From Mesostigma viride (taxonomy: Eukaryota; Streptophyta; Mesostigmatophyceae; Mesostigmatales; Mesostigmataceae), in NCBI GenBank assembly GCA_009746045.1, contig RPFO01000377.1:52501-116500 (forward strand): a stretch of 64,000 nt of DNA. Direction: 5' to 3'. Below, piece after piece: positions 44,884 through 55,113 of this stretch. The position numbers and the translations under genes are program-made. Position 1 is the stretch's first letter, and each line of letters starts with the position of its first letter. Below the pieces are notes generated by a model, which was not told the origin of the DNA, did no database searches, and saw only the letters and a program-made list of their open reading frames with translations.

Positions 44884-45563
44884 TGTTACGTCCCAGCCCA
44901 GACACACCTACTAGCCTGAGCCACGTAGCGAAAGATCTACCATGCCGGAATTAGGAAGATTCAAGGTGGCCTAATGCAGATTGCGCTTCACGACTGGGGT
45001 CGTGAGATATCTGGCACCGCGACTTGATGCCAAGCTAATAATTAATACACACTTATAATGGCTAGCAAGACCAATTACAAATGGATAATTGCCCCGGGTT
45101 CAATGTGTAGGCGTATTCGCACTTATCATTCATCAAACCAAGAGGACGAGACTCTCGTCCTCGGACCAATTTCACCTAGGTCTGCCACTACGCTGGCAAG
45201 GGGCGCCGACACTGACATGGCGCCGACCTTCCAAAGCATGCAGTCCACACAAGATCCTCGGGTCGACATCGACCCTCGCCTACAGAATCCACGCATGAGT
45301 ACAATATCTCAACTAGCTATAAAGTACGCAGCGCGGCGCGACTGCACCGGCCCCTAGAAGATACACGCATACAACAACCTAGGCCCAAAATAACTGGTCC
45401 GAATCACACAAACTGTCATAGTTCCATACAAAAGTCCTGACCAAGGGACAATTCCCAAATTAAGTCCCGAAATGAGTCCCAAAGTCCTACGGACTATGAC
45501 AACAAGTCAAACTACATAATTTATTCCATTGTTACGTCCGTCCAAAAGGGCCGGGACGTAACA
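44884..45563 (-). repeat. 5' LTR of the gag-only element
   Basis: 680 bp, TG...CA. The primer-site candidate TGGTTATCGGAGG lies immediately inside it on the sense strand and loosely resembles the initiator tRNA-Met primer site. Confidence 0.92.
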
Positions 45564-46365
45564 CAGCCCCCCTGCGTGCGGCATCCTCCATTAGGTTGGC
45601 AGTGTCCGTCTGTTTGACCATGTTAGCGTAGCTGGTGGCCGGTGCGGGGGTGGCTGGTTGGGGCGGGCTGGTCAGGGCGGCCTTGACCTCGGCAATGCTG
45701 GAGCGGAGCTCGGCAGTGTCTTGACGGATAGCGGTGGACAAGGTGCCGAGTTGGGCAGCCATGTCTGCGACTTTCTTATTGAGCTTGTGCAGGTCTGCTG
45801 CTTCCGGGGAAGCATCGGGGGTGTTGGCGGTGCCGTGATCGGCGTCCTCGAAGGCGGCAAAGAGTGCCCGGAGGCAAGGGGCCTGCGCGTGGCTCAAGAA
45901 AACAGAAAGTCGAAGCTGCGGCTCGTCCAAGTCGGTGATGTCGTTCACTGGAATGGTCCCGCCAGACGCGTAAGGAAAATGTATCTCCTTGCCGTTGTCG
46001 TGCAGGTGGCGCAGGATAGCCTGCGCCTGCTCGGCGGTAAGCGAAAAGAACTGCTGCTCGTCGACAACCTGGCCAGGCATGAAGGATGCTGGGTCGAACT
46101 CAGCGTCGTTAGCGTCGTCGTCGTCGTCATCGATGGCGTCGTCAATGGGGGTGTCTTTGGAAGACGATGGCGGGGGGATCTGGCTCTCCATCTCGTCGGC
46201 TGGGACGTAGCAAACCCGCTTGGAGGAGGCGGTAATGGCGGCCGCGTTTGCCTGGGGCTGCGTCGCAATGGTTTCCGCATCTGCAATTAGTTGCGTAATC
46301 GTGTTGGGCGCTGAAGCCTCCCTCTCGGAGAGAGAAGGGGAGGCGGTTGACGGAGTTTCTGCCAT
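45564..46365 (-). CDS. LINE ORF1, N-terminal piece
   Basis: Starts ATG (MAETPSTASPSLSEREAS). An acidic low-complexity stretch follows (DDDDDANDAEFD, about residues 90-100), then a possible folded region (FSLTAEQAQAILRHLHDNG ... FLSHAQAPCLRALFAAFED), then a heptad-patterned coiled coil (LHKLNKKVADMAAQLGTL, about 195-235). The piece closes with PATSYANMVKQ, the short motif that precedes the RNA-binding domain in this family (compare PIPTWADMLKQ in the ORF1-only element). It is cut by the LTR element; the next piece is at 36410-36612. Confidence 0.8.
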
Positions 46366-46608
46366 ACAGTAGCTGGTTCCGGAAAATTACGAACCCTGCC
46401 AGTGCTGCGTTTTATGATATTGCGCTAAATCTTGGGCGATGGCGGCTGAAAATTATATCATCGTGTTCGTCATTAAAAGACGCATCTACTACAATTTACC
46501 CGACCAAATTTCGTGCCCGGATGTAAAAGTTATGAGCATTCTCGGCATCCATAGCTACGTACGTATAGCTTTTGTATAGCCATGCTGATCTTCCACCCAA
46601 GGGATTAT
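46366..46608 (-). other. LINE 5' UTR
   Basis: About 243 bp. It shares GAAAATTATATCA and GTGAAAGTTATGAGC-like blocks with the 5' UTR of the ORF1-only element at 49018-49160, linking the two families. Confidence 0.65.
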
Positions 46609-46626
46609 GCTTTTGCTGATCTCGAT

Positions 46627-47004
46627 AGTACCGGCTACGCCCCCTTCTAATAAAGAAGGTTCCAGCCGTGTTCAGCCCGTCTCACGTTGCGAGACTGAAC
46701 ACGTCTCGCGTGCAGACACGTGTGTAGTACTCCTACACACACAGATCTCGAATGATTTATCTAGTACCAAATCCGAAAGGCTTGCATCACTCCCCTTAAA
46801 GGAGAACTTTTGCGGATGACTGTACGTGTAAGTTGGCGATGCCCTAGGATCCGGAGACGTCCGTCCTATAGTCAGCGAAAGTTGGTGCGAGAGGTCCCCA
46901 GTTCGATTCCGGTCGAATTCATTTGCAGATCGCGTTTTCCGCGTTTTCCGCGGACCGGCACTGACCGCAAATGGTTTTCACCTTTGCGGCGTGCCAAATC
47001 AGAA
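46627..47004. other. LINE flank with a degenerate tRNA-like B box
   Basis: Contains GTTCGATTCC (about 46911-46920) in a setting that only partly pairs like a tRNA T arm. It could be a tRNA-derived SINE head, but no A box or acceptor stem could be fitted. GCGGCGTGCCAAATCAGAAT at 46985-47004 also occurs left of the LINE (10633-10652). Confidence 0.35.
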
Positions 47005-47122
47005 TAAGTCCTCAGTGGGAGGGGAACATGGGATGGAATGGATTAATTAATTAATTAATAGACACGTGACTGCGTCACGTGAGCGTAAGTCCTCAGTGGG
47101 AGGGGAACATGGGATGGAATGG
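47005..47122 (-). mobile_element. 44-bp retroelement 3' fragment with a 37-bp direct duplication
   Basis: A (TTAA)n run plus the CACGTGAC-TGC-GTCACGTG hairpin (47042-47085) is bracketed by two copies of a 37-bp sequence beginning TAAGTCCTCAGTGGGAGGGG (47005-47041, 47086-47122). It is a very short 5'-truncated insertion. Confidence 0.7.
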
Positions 47123-47166
47123 ATTAATTAATTAATTAATTAGGAACATAACTCCGTTGGGAGTAT
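47123..47166 (-). mobile_element. Minute (TTAA)n-tailed fragment with hairpin
   Basis: A (TTAA)n tail and ACTCCGTTGGGAGT, a small variant of the LINE terminal hairpin, then another TTAA run. It is another extreme 5' truncation set into the tail of its neighbour. Confidence 0.55.
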
Positions 47167-47186
47167 TAATTAATTAACTAATTAAA

Positions 47187-47616
47187 ATCATAGCTCCGTG
47201 GGGAGCATATGTAACACATAGCCCTGAGAAAGGGGCATCTATGGGCTTGCAATACAATTAATCAGGGCGACAACCTGCAAGTGTAGGTAGGATGTACAAC
47301 AACTAGCACCTGCTCTGGGAGCACGAGGTGCACCTGCACCTCCATGATGGTTCATGCCTCCTACTAAACAAGCACAGTCACACAAGGCGGCTTGAGGAGA
47401 GGGCCTAGAAGGCCTGCAGTGACATATGGGGTGGAAGGTATGTGGCTAGGCTATAGCTGGGGTACACATGGCCTCTCAGCAGAGAGTAACTCCCTGCATG
47501 GGCAAAGCATGACTCGAAATTGCTACGGCTATTGCAAGGGCGGATGTGGGCCCATCACGTAGGCATACATGGCCACGTCACTAAGCTTTCTAATCTACAC
47601 TACTGCTATATATTCC
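47187..47616 (-). other. 3' UTR of the ORF1-only element
   Basis: Contains a CTCAGCAGAGAGTAACTCCC block also present at 49628-49655, and a GGGCTATGTGTTACATATG block shared with the foldback at 49181-49568. Confidence 0.6.
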
Positions 47617-48990
47617 CTAGGCTGGGGTGGCTGGGGTGGCTGGGGTGGCTGGGGCGGCAGGGGTCGCCTGCCAGGGCTTGTGGGCGACGTAGATGTCCGC
47701 CCCCTTCCAGTAGACCGGCTTCTGCCCCGCCGTCTGCCGAAGCTGGAGGTAGGTCGGCCATAGCTCCCGTCGCCATTGTTGCTGCGTCAAGGTCAAGTCG
47801 TCGTCCAGCGTGTAGGCGGTCCCCCCAAGCCGCTTGCGACACTTGAGGAACTCCATCTTATCCGCCATGGTGTCAAAGGTGAGGAGCAAGGAGGAGGGGC
47901 CGGCCTTATCCCGCGAGCGGGGAAGGCGGGTCACCCCCCGCGGCTTGCCCTTACCAGTGATAGCCATGGGGACAAGGATTTTGTTCTCAAACGCCAGGGC
48001 AAGGGTCTCGGAGGTCTCGTCCTGCAGCGGGTCGAAGTGCTTGACTATGACGTTAAGGCTGCGCTTGGCGAGCTCGGCCTCCTCGCGGAGGTCCAGCGTC
48101 TGCTGCTTAAGCTGTGCGGCGACGGCGGAGGTGGTGGAGGTGGCTTGTTGCTTAAGCATGTCCGCCCAGGTCGGGATGGGAGGAGCATCGCCGGCAGGGC
48201 CAGCACTCAGGGGCTGGCCGAGCGGCGATGTCCTTCACCGCCTGAGCAGTGATGCCGGCGGTGTTCTGCAAGCATTCGATGGCTATGGCATTAATTGTCC
48301 TGCAGGCGCTTGTCGATGGCGAGAAGCTGGGCCGTGAGGGCGTCGGTTGTGGTGGAGGTGGAGGCGAGGAGCTTGGAGGTGGCGGTGGTGGTGGAGGAGA
48401 GGATGGGAAGCTCGGCAGCTGAACGTGCCGCCCATGGCCGCCACATCTGCGGCCAGGGGTGTCACGTGCTGTTCGATGGCGTTGTTGATGATGGAGCGAA
48501 TTTCGGAGGTGGAGGGGGGGGCCCAGATGTCGGCGACAGAGCGCCCTAGGAGGCAGCAGAAGGCGAGGAGCTGAAGGCGGGGGCGGGAGTAGCTGGACAG
48601 ATCCGACGGGGAATCCATGCGGGCAGGCATAGTGATGCGGCCTTAATTGGACGTAAAAGTGCTTGCACAGGGCAAGAAGCGAGGTGCGCGACCCGAAGAA
48701 CACGGCATTCATAAACTGGATGGGATTTGCGCGGCCTTGTGTCCACCATGTAGCTGATTTGGCGTCAAAGTCTATTTCTTTCCCGCAGTCCGGCTCGTCA
48801 GGGGGCGGATGCTCAGGGCGGCTACGTTTAGGCTCTGGCGATGCAGAGGGCGAGGCAAGTCCGTGAGGGGGCTGGGTAACCACCAGTGCACGACTAGTGT
48901 CACCATTGCCGTCCGGGCTTGAGGGCGAATCTGCTGCCGGGGCTGCAGACGTATTTTCATTGCCGAGCGCAGCCGCGCCAGGCTGCGTTG
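47617..48990 (-). pseudogene. ORF1 protein of the HAL1-like element
   Basis: RNA-binding ORF1 of L1 style. The N-terminal part (48883 to about 48660) reads KEIDFDAKSATWWTQGRANP. The next part (48630-48430) has MDSPSDLSSYSRPRLQLLAF and EIRSIINNAIEQHVTPLA. Then a heptad-rich part continues in another frame (AELPILSSTTTATSKLLAS ... LLAIDKRLQDN). The well-preserved last part (48159-47617) reads AAQLKQQTLDLREEAELAKR, the RRM-like VIVKHFDPL, then AYTLDDDLTLTQQQ and PVYWKGADIYV. At least three frame changes mean it is not functional in this copy. Confidence 0.75.
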
Positions 48991-49180
48991 CGTCGAGGCG
49001 CGTTTATTATTCGCCATATATTGCGTTATATCTTCGGAAAATTATATCAGCATGTGCGTCTAAGAAAGACGAAGCGATTGTGATATTCACAGCTGAATTC
49101 GGGGCTCAAACGTGAAAGTTATGAGCTCCGACAGCCATGGCTACCTCGTGGCTCGTGGCCCGGCTATACTGCGTGTGTGG

Positions 49181-49568
49181 TTGGGAGTATATGTAGCACA
49201 TAGCCCAGAGAAGGAGCATATGAGCCTATAATACATTCTAAGCGACTTCCTGCAAGGGTGGGAATGTAAACAATACTTGCTCGAGGTGCACCAAGGCACC
49301 TGCACCCTCATGATGTATCGCGCTATGCCCAGTTAAGGGGGAGCGTGGCATGTGGGGGAAGATCATCATGGCTATACAAGAGCTATCTTCCCCCTCACAG
49401 GCATGCTCCCCCCTTACCCGGGCATAGCGTGATAGACCATGAGGGTGCGGGTGCCCTGGTGCACCTAGAGCAGGGGTAGCTTACATTCCCACCCTTGCAT
49501 GAAGTAGCCTAGAATGTATTAAAAGCCATATGCCCCTTCTCAGGGCTATGTGCTACATCTACTCCCAA
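49181..49568. repeat. Foldback of two retroelement 3' ends
   Basis: Arms of about 185 bp (49181-49365 and 49385-49568) are imperfect inverted copies around a short centre. Each arm runs TTGGGAGTA.ATGTAGCACA inward and matches the 3' UTR of the ORF1-only element. The right arm ends in CTCCCAACGGAG and a (TTAA)n tail at 49583-49602. Confidence 0.8.
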
Positions 49569-49602
49569 CGGAGTGATGTTGATAATTAATTAATTAATTA
49601 AT

Positions 49603-50110
49603 ACAAGAGCTATGGCATGGCTTCTCAGCAGAGAGTGACTCCCTGCATGGGCACAGCATAACTAAATAAAGCTAGGCATGGAATGGATGGTATAAGCTAT
49701 CTAGGTCCTAGTTACAGGGGTGTGGGCACCGCGGCCCGAATCGCTATGAATTAATGCCATACTTGGTCACACGCGGAGCCCCCACAGGCTTGGGGGTGGT
49801 CTCCTTCATCACTACTTGCCATCTATCCTTGCGTACCATCTGCCTCTATATTACAGACAAACCAGGAGGCTGCCCGGGTGTGAGCCCGTCAAGTCTAGTG
49901 TATAGCACATGTCCATGCCGAGTCTATCACGAAAAGTCCATGGGTGGCGGCCCTTCCGCGCGCGGCCTGGGGCACGCCAGGTGAGGACATAACGCCCAGG
50001 CTCGGCGGGCTTGGTGCCAGCTAGTCTATCTGATGTATGATGTATCTACCTGATCTGTGCGGGCCAGGTGCCCGGCTAGGCCCAGGCGCCTGTACCTAAG
50101 AATGTGGGAA
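49603..50110 (-). pseudogene. RT C-terminal fragment of a related LINE
   Basis: On the minus strand near 50100-50040 the reading YRRLGLAGHLARTDQVD matches RRLQLVGHLARTNQVD of the nested LINE. The remainder is 3' UTR-like, with a block shared with the ORF1-only element. It is a diverged, 5'-truncated member of the same superfamily. Confidence 0.65.
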
Positions 50111-53100
50111 ACAAAGAGCAAATAAGCGTACAAATCCCCATTACTCAAATGTGTAAACCAAAGGGGTTACAGTCAACGTGGAGAATATACAGGTGACGGA
50201 GGATAGTGGTTACAGGGTGGGGGGATGTTATGAAGCCTTCATAGGGGTTAGGGCCACTTAACCCGTGTTTTTTTAATTAGAACGCGATATATCGCGTTGT
50301 AAGCTTTTTTTAGAACGCGTATAGCACCTAAGGAAAATTTTTTTTCATGGTCATGTATATACTTTCCTGAAAGCCCATAAATCAAAGGATTTTTTGAGCT
50401 ACTCAGACCTACAAAATGCTAATTCATTAGAGAGATACACTGGTTTGAATACAGGGGGGTCTGACCATGACCGCGATTTCTTGACCCTAGGTCACAAATG
50501 GTTCATGAAAAAAATCTGGCTTCTTGCACGAGCTATGGGCAACATATGCAGGCTCTGCACATGAAACAAAACTCAGGCCCATTGGGCCACTGGAGCTATT
50601 TTTCATTAGCCATCACAATTACAACGCAGTACAACGCAGTGGGAAAAATGAGAGCCCTTCACAACATGACGCAACGACACGAGCCCCATAAACGGGGCCA
50701 TAGTGAGCTTGGAGGGTCAAAACGTTGAAAATAGGTGTTGTATAAGTTATACAGCATCAAACATGCATCAAACATCATGAATGGATGACCTAATATGACT
50801 GAATCATGCAGCCATAGCCAAAGCATCATCCACCGGCACTCTCACAACGTGTTGAGCACATGCCTCGTGGGAACGGAGGTGCTGGGTTTTCATTCCATAA
50901 CGCGTGCAATACTGAAAGAAAGAGGCACGTGTAATGCAAGGCTTCAGTTGGATAGGTTGCGGAGTGATCCATGAGCTTACATGCAGGCAAAGATGACGCT
51001 AGAATGCATGCTAGCAAATGGTGGCAAGATGCTAACAACACATGATTATACACCATGATTATGGGCACCTAGCTGATCTTCTTGCACAATCAACGCAGTA
51101 TAAACCATCAACATCCGATCCTCACGATATATGCACGGCTTGACGACGTATACATCATGTACAGCACCTAAATACTGCACAACTGCAACTGAACCTGCTA
51201 TGGCTGACATGCAAGCAACGTCGAGTAGGATGGCGGTCTTAGAGAGGCTGGGCAGAGGTCGGTAGAAATAAGTGGAAAACTGGCAGAAACTAGGTAGAAA
51301 CAAGATATACTTACGCCTGCAAGCACTATTGAGCCGGTGGCAGAGGCCATTTCCAGGAAAATACAGCATACCGTAGCAATAGCCACGGTCACGCCTAACG
51401 CTATTTGCAGGCACCATCATGCCCTCAGCTACCCAATAAAAGTCTGCACACGGGTTAAGCATCCAAAGGGTCGATTAACCCCTAAATGGTCTGGCTGCCG
51501 ATTTTCCGCCTAAAACTGAGTTACAGCCGACACGTCGGCCCCTTCTCGGGGGACCAAATGCCGCGAAAACTATTGAGAATTAGGAAAAGTTTAGCTGAGA
51601 AGATCGAAAGTTTATAATTTTCCTCACAGCATGGTACTAGGGTTTGCATACTTCTGACAAAGTTATAGAGGTGTTCTGGCCGGTCAAAGTACAAGGGGTC
51701 AGGGTACTTTTTCACGTAAAACGTGCATTCCGGAAAACGACGACCTGGCCATGGCGGCTTGCGCCCACGCATGGCATTTACGTTTTCGTTCGAATTTTCT
51801 GACCAAACTCAGGAAATTGATTTTATACGTCCTAAAGATGATACAGGCCAATTTTTGGTTCGCGGGAATGCCATTTGATAGGTGTCGGCAGCGTTCTTGC
51901 TGGAAAAAACTGCGATCAGGCCGGACGATAGAAACGTTGACAGCAATACCTTTCCGGCGTATTTTAAAGGATATATTGGTTTCTTTGTACTTTTTATGAT
52001 ACATGGTAGTCGTAAACGTGCAAGGGTGGCCAGAAATCGCCGAATCCAGCGACCATGCTGCACAACTTTGGTGTTCCGAAATGCGCCATTTTGCGGCCAC
52101 CGCCTGGGCCAAGGTAACGCCATCCATGCCTGGTAAAGCTTAATCATCGTTTTCCTATCGATGTTTGACGTTTATATATACGTTCTAGCTTGTGTAGCAC
52201 ATTCTTTTTGCATTATTCATGCTCTTTCTTGACCCTGGCCTGGCCCCTTTCTAAAACACCCTTCTTAGATGCTTCCCTCAGTCAGTTGACCTGCCACAGG
52301 GTGATGGTGATAAGTTTTAGAGGCTGTATGGGTTTGAATACCTCCATATATGTTTGTTATACATTTCCCACACACATATTGCATGAGTGTGAGGCAGTTG
52401 GCTGGTCTCTGTGGCATCATCAAGCATGTAACCGGTGAGTAGAAGCTTCCCATTGTCAGCATGTGCCACCAGGTGTGCTGGCCATCACCTGGCAAGCTAT
52501 AGCAGCTTAGGCCTAGTTTATCCTTACTAGGGCAAGCTGAAATAGGCTTAAAATCACTAGTTTGTTGGTGGCTGCCTCCTAGAATGCATGCCTTGCGTAG
52601 GGTATCCGTACCACGTTACCTACATGCATGGACAAGGTGGCACCTGCACATAGGTGCCATGTAAGGGCAGTGTGATGATGCAGTTATGTTTCCCCATCAT
52701 TGTGGAAGGGAAATGTATTGTGCGGCATGGTTGGGGGCCATATTAGTAGGTATTAGTAGGTAGTATGCCCACTCCTACCCCTTGGTTGCTTTTTACCAAC
52801 GGTACCCCTATGGGCTGTACTGGGTGTAACTGCTGGTATACCCACCCAAATGATGACCCCAATGGCTCAAACTGTTCAGCAACTAATTGTTTATCATCCC
52901 TGAAGTGGTAGGTGCCTAGCTCTTACAACATAATTCAAAATGCACATTCTACCAAAAATGAAAACGCTCGTCTTGACCCCCCTGACTTTGACGGCAGTTA
53001 TACATGGCCTACCCTGCATATATGTAAGGTTGTGATATACCAACCCGAAGGGCAACTCATGGACATGCTTGGCCCCCAAGGACAGCCATTGGATATGGGT

Positions 53101-53246
53101 GGGTTGGATGGCATCTGGTTTGCAAAATTGTGAAGTTACAGCCGATGCATCGGCAGTATTTCTGCCCATTTAGGAGTTAAGGGGATTGAGGTATATATCA
53201 TTAAAGATTAGGGGTTGGCGTGCAACTTCCTCACGCAGTGTGTTCC
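50111..53246. other. Intergenic DNA, no gene recognised
   Basis: Frames up to about 140 codons occur on both strands but none carries a domain, and codon texture is AT-rich. It contains a perfect 18-bp palindrome AACGCGATATATCGCGTT (50281-50298). Confidence 0.5.
50281..50298. repeat. 18-bp perfect palindrome
   Basis: AACGCGATATATCGCGTT is fully self-complementary. A second AACGCG lies 16 bases further on. No neighbouring gene suggests an operator role. Confidence 0.7.
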
Positions 53247-53262
53247 TCACAAGTCACAATTT

Positions 53263-54221
53263 TTTTTTTTTCCAGGTAAATAGGTGTACGTTTATTCCAA
53301 ATATAGCCAGTAATTAATCCCTGCTAAGCCTAGGGTGTCAAGATGTCAGTGGCTAAAACGGAGCCTTACTAGACCACGGAAGCCACTGGACTTCTAATGG
53401 GTTGTCATTGGGCATGTGGGTAAAGATCCTGTTTTTGCCCATGAGGTCATGAAAGATCTCAAGTGGGCTGGGCTTATCCTGGTCCGCGCCAGGGTCCCAG
53501 ATTTTGTTTTGTTCATTTGCAACCATCCAGTAGCGTCGCATGCCGGAGTTCCATAGGTAAATGAAGCGTGAGAGAACCCCAGCTTTGTCGAAAACTGTGC
53601 GCCTATTGAACACCACATCGTTTCGCACCGTCCAGATTGTATATAACATGCATGTGCGGAGCCATATCCACGCTTGTTGTGAAAAGGTGAGCTCAAGGCC
53701 AGGGGTGCCAGTGATGCCAAAGATAATTGAGCGGGTAGACACCGGTATGATAGGCTCAGATGTCCAGGCTGCCCATAAACCAATCAACCAGGTCCAAACT
53801 CCCTGGAGGTTACACCATAAAAATCGGTGTTCCACAGTTTCAGTGGGGTGGGTACATAAACAAGTAGCAGGGTGGTGAAATCGCCGGTGGAGGATCTCCC
53901 CGACCCCGATGGATCGGTGCATCAAGAGGTGTTGTACGTCGGTCGCGCGGCGATCAATCAGCGGGTGGTCAGCGGCGAGGGTGATGTTGCGGACCCAGGT
54001 GTGGCCAGGCCACTCAGTCGGTAGCACCCCAGCGTGTCCGTCCGGGGTGGAATTGATGGTTTTTATGCCGGAGCATTGTGTAGCCCCACTCTGCCGTGTA
54101 CTCGTAAAGGCCTTTTACAATTCTGCTGTCACCCTGATTTAGCACCCAGCCAAATTCCACTGGATCCAATGACAACATGTCCAGGCGAGTTGATCCCACA
54201 TGTAGCCAAATAATAGCAGCG
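53263..54221 (-). mobile_element. 5'-truncated LINE with poly-A tail and zinc-binding RT tail
   Basis: On the minus strand it ends in a poly-A run and carries a perfect 16-bp target duplication TCACAAGTCACAATTT (53247-53262, 54222-54237). The encoded part is the C terminus of ORF2 only. It differs from the TTAA-tailed LINEs in tail and domain content, so a second autonomous LINE type exists in this genome. Confidence 0.88.
53353..54200 (-). pseudogene. RT zinc-binding domain (zf-RVT) of the truncated LINE
   Basis: Reads VTCDAAIIWLHVGSTRLD and EWGYTMLRHKNHQFHPG in one frame, then in the next LLMHRSIGVGEILHRRFH, ATCLCTHPTETVEHRFLWC and WTVRNDVVFNRR. The Cys..Cys..Thr-x-Glu-His..Cys spacing is that of the zinc-binding domain at the end of plant L1-type ORF2. 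One frame change near 54020. Confidence 0.8.
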
Positions 54222-54289
54222 TCACAAGTCACAATTTCCGGACAATGAACGCGCTATAGTGCATTATACACTAGCTAGCACAAATGATT

Positions 54290-54515
54290 ATCACGAAATT
54301 ATTTGTTCCTACATACCGCTACTACAGGTCGGCGCGCCGCAGTCTAGACAAGCAACGCGGGCTGTAAAATGATGCCAAAACCCACCTCGTAAGCAAAAAA
54401 TACGCGATACGCAAGAAAATACGCAAAAATACGCGGCGCGTACGCCATTTTCGTACGCGCCGCTCGCGTATCACGCATGATGCGCTTCATACAGCGTATC
54501 AATACGCCGTATGAA
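54290..54515. mobile_element. hAT remnant related to hAT-B
   Basis: CTACTAC.GGTCGGCGCGCCGCAG and the following GCTGTAAAATGATGCC block match the right inner part of hAT-B (36190-36260) in the same order, followed by the same AATACGCGATACGCAAG and CGTACGCG..GCTCGCGTAT repeats. No clean terminal inverted repeat or 8-bp duplication remains. Confidence 0.65.
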
Positions 54516-55113
54516 CAAATTTGCGCCTGCCAGCACGGCTGGATCCCCGTCTGCCACTAACATGCAGTTGGGTAATAAAGGCCCAGGCCTGGCTTCAGTG
54601 GCTTGTGCTTTTCCGGGTCGGTGTCACAACTTACACGTCAATCAAAAACTCTCTGTGGACACAGCTGTCAATAATAAAAGTCGAAGGGGAAAACATACCT
54701 ACTAGGAACAGCAAGCATTTTACTTAGACATTGACGCTGTAAGGTCGGCTCGATTTATATGCCATCTTGCCGGGGATTGCATGCCGTCTCTTATGTTTAC
54801 TGCGCGTCGCTTGTCGATGTTGGTTTTTCATAATTCTGCTCGGCATTGCTGTATTTGTTGTCCTGACCATTCTACATCCTGTGCATTTACTGCCCTGGTC
54901 GCTTGATTCAGGCAGCAGCTACAAAGGATTGTGAAGCTTAGTATTCGTAAGACATCAAATACTGCCACCGCCTGCTCTGGAAAATTTTTCGTTTGCTGCA
55001 CCCCGAAGCTTGTTAGGATCGAGTTTGCTTCGGTTGGTCTGAGCAGTTATTGTGCCAACCAGTTTTCAAAGCATTTACCAAGTCGGGGAGCTGGTTTCTT
55101 GTCGTTAGCCAAC
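54516..55113 (+). promoter_or_regulatory. Upstream region of OEP61
   Basis: About 600 bp between the hAT remnant and the OEP61 start codon. It should hold the promoter and 5' UTR, but no clear TATA box or other motif can be named. The frame is open for 61 codons upstream of the chosen ATG, but those codons look like untranslated leader. Confidence 0.35.

Larger units (their letters stand above)
36613..45563 (-). mobile_element. Gag-only LTR retrotransposon (TR-GAG-like)
   Basis: 8,951 bp. LTRs at 36613-37287 (675 bp) and 44884-45563 (680 bp) begin TGTTACG and end GTAACA. The 5-bp duplication CAGCC lies at 36608-36612 and 45564-45568. Sense is minus. A purine tract (GTGGGGGGGAGGA) abuts the 3' LTR inside 37288-37300. 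A TGG-starting primer-site candidate abuts the 5' LTR. It encodes a long gag with a zinc knuckle and a decayed protease-like stretch. No RT, RNase H or integrase was recognised on either strand, so it appears to depend on another element. LTRs differ by a few short indels and few substitutions, so it is older than the copia insertion but still fairly young. Confidence 0.88.
47167..49160 (-). mobile_element. ORF1-only LINE relative (HAL1-like), near full length
   Basis: Sense is minus. It has a 5' UTR (about 49160-49018) related to that of the full LINE, an ORF1 (about 48990 to 47617) and a 3' UTR of about 420 bp. It ends in the hairpin GCTCC-GTG-GGGAGC (on the plus strand) and a (TTAA)n tail at 47167-47186. 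No endonuclease or RT lies between ORF1 and the tail. The same layout is seen in the truncated copy at 18605-19285, so absence of ORF2 is a family feature and not a local deletion. Confidence 0.75.

Noticed and set aside
46835-46930. tRNA gene suggested by GTTCGATTCC
   Set aside because: T-stem pairing is poor, and no acceptor stem, D arm or anticodon arm could be fitted. Kept only as a possible SINE-like B box.
54931-55113. Longer N terminus for OEP61 starting at 54931
   Set aside because: The chosen ATG at 55114 gives the conserved MDP start of the family. The upstream codons show no conserved pattern and the region fits a 5' UTR.
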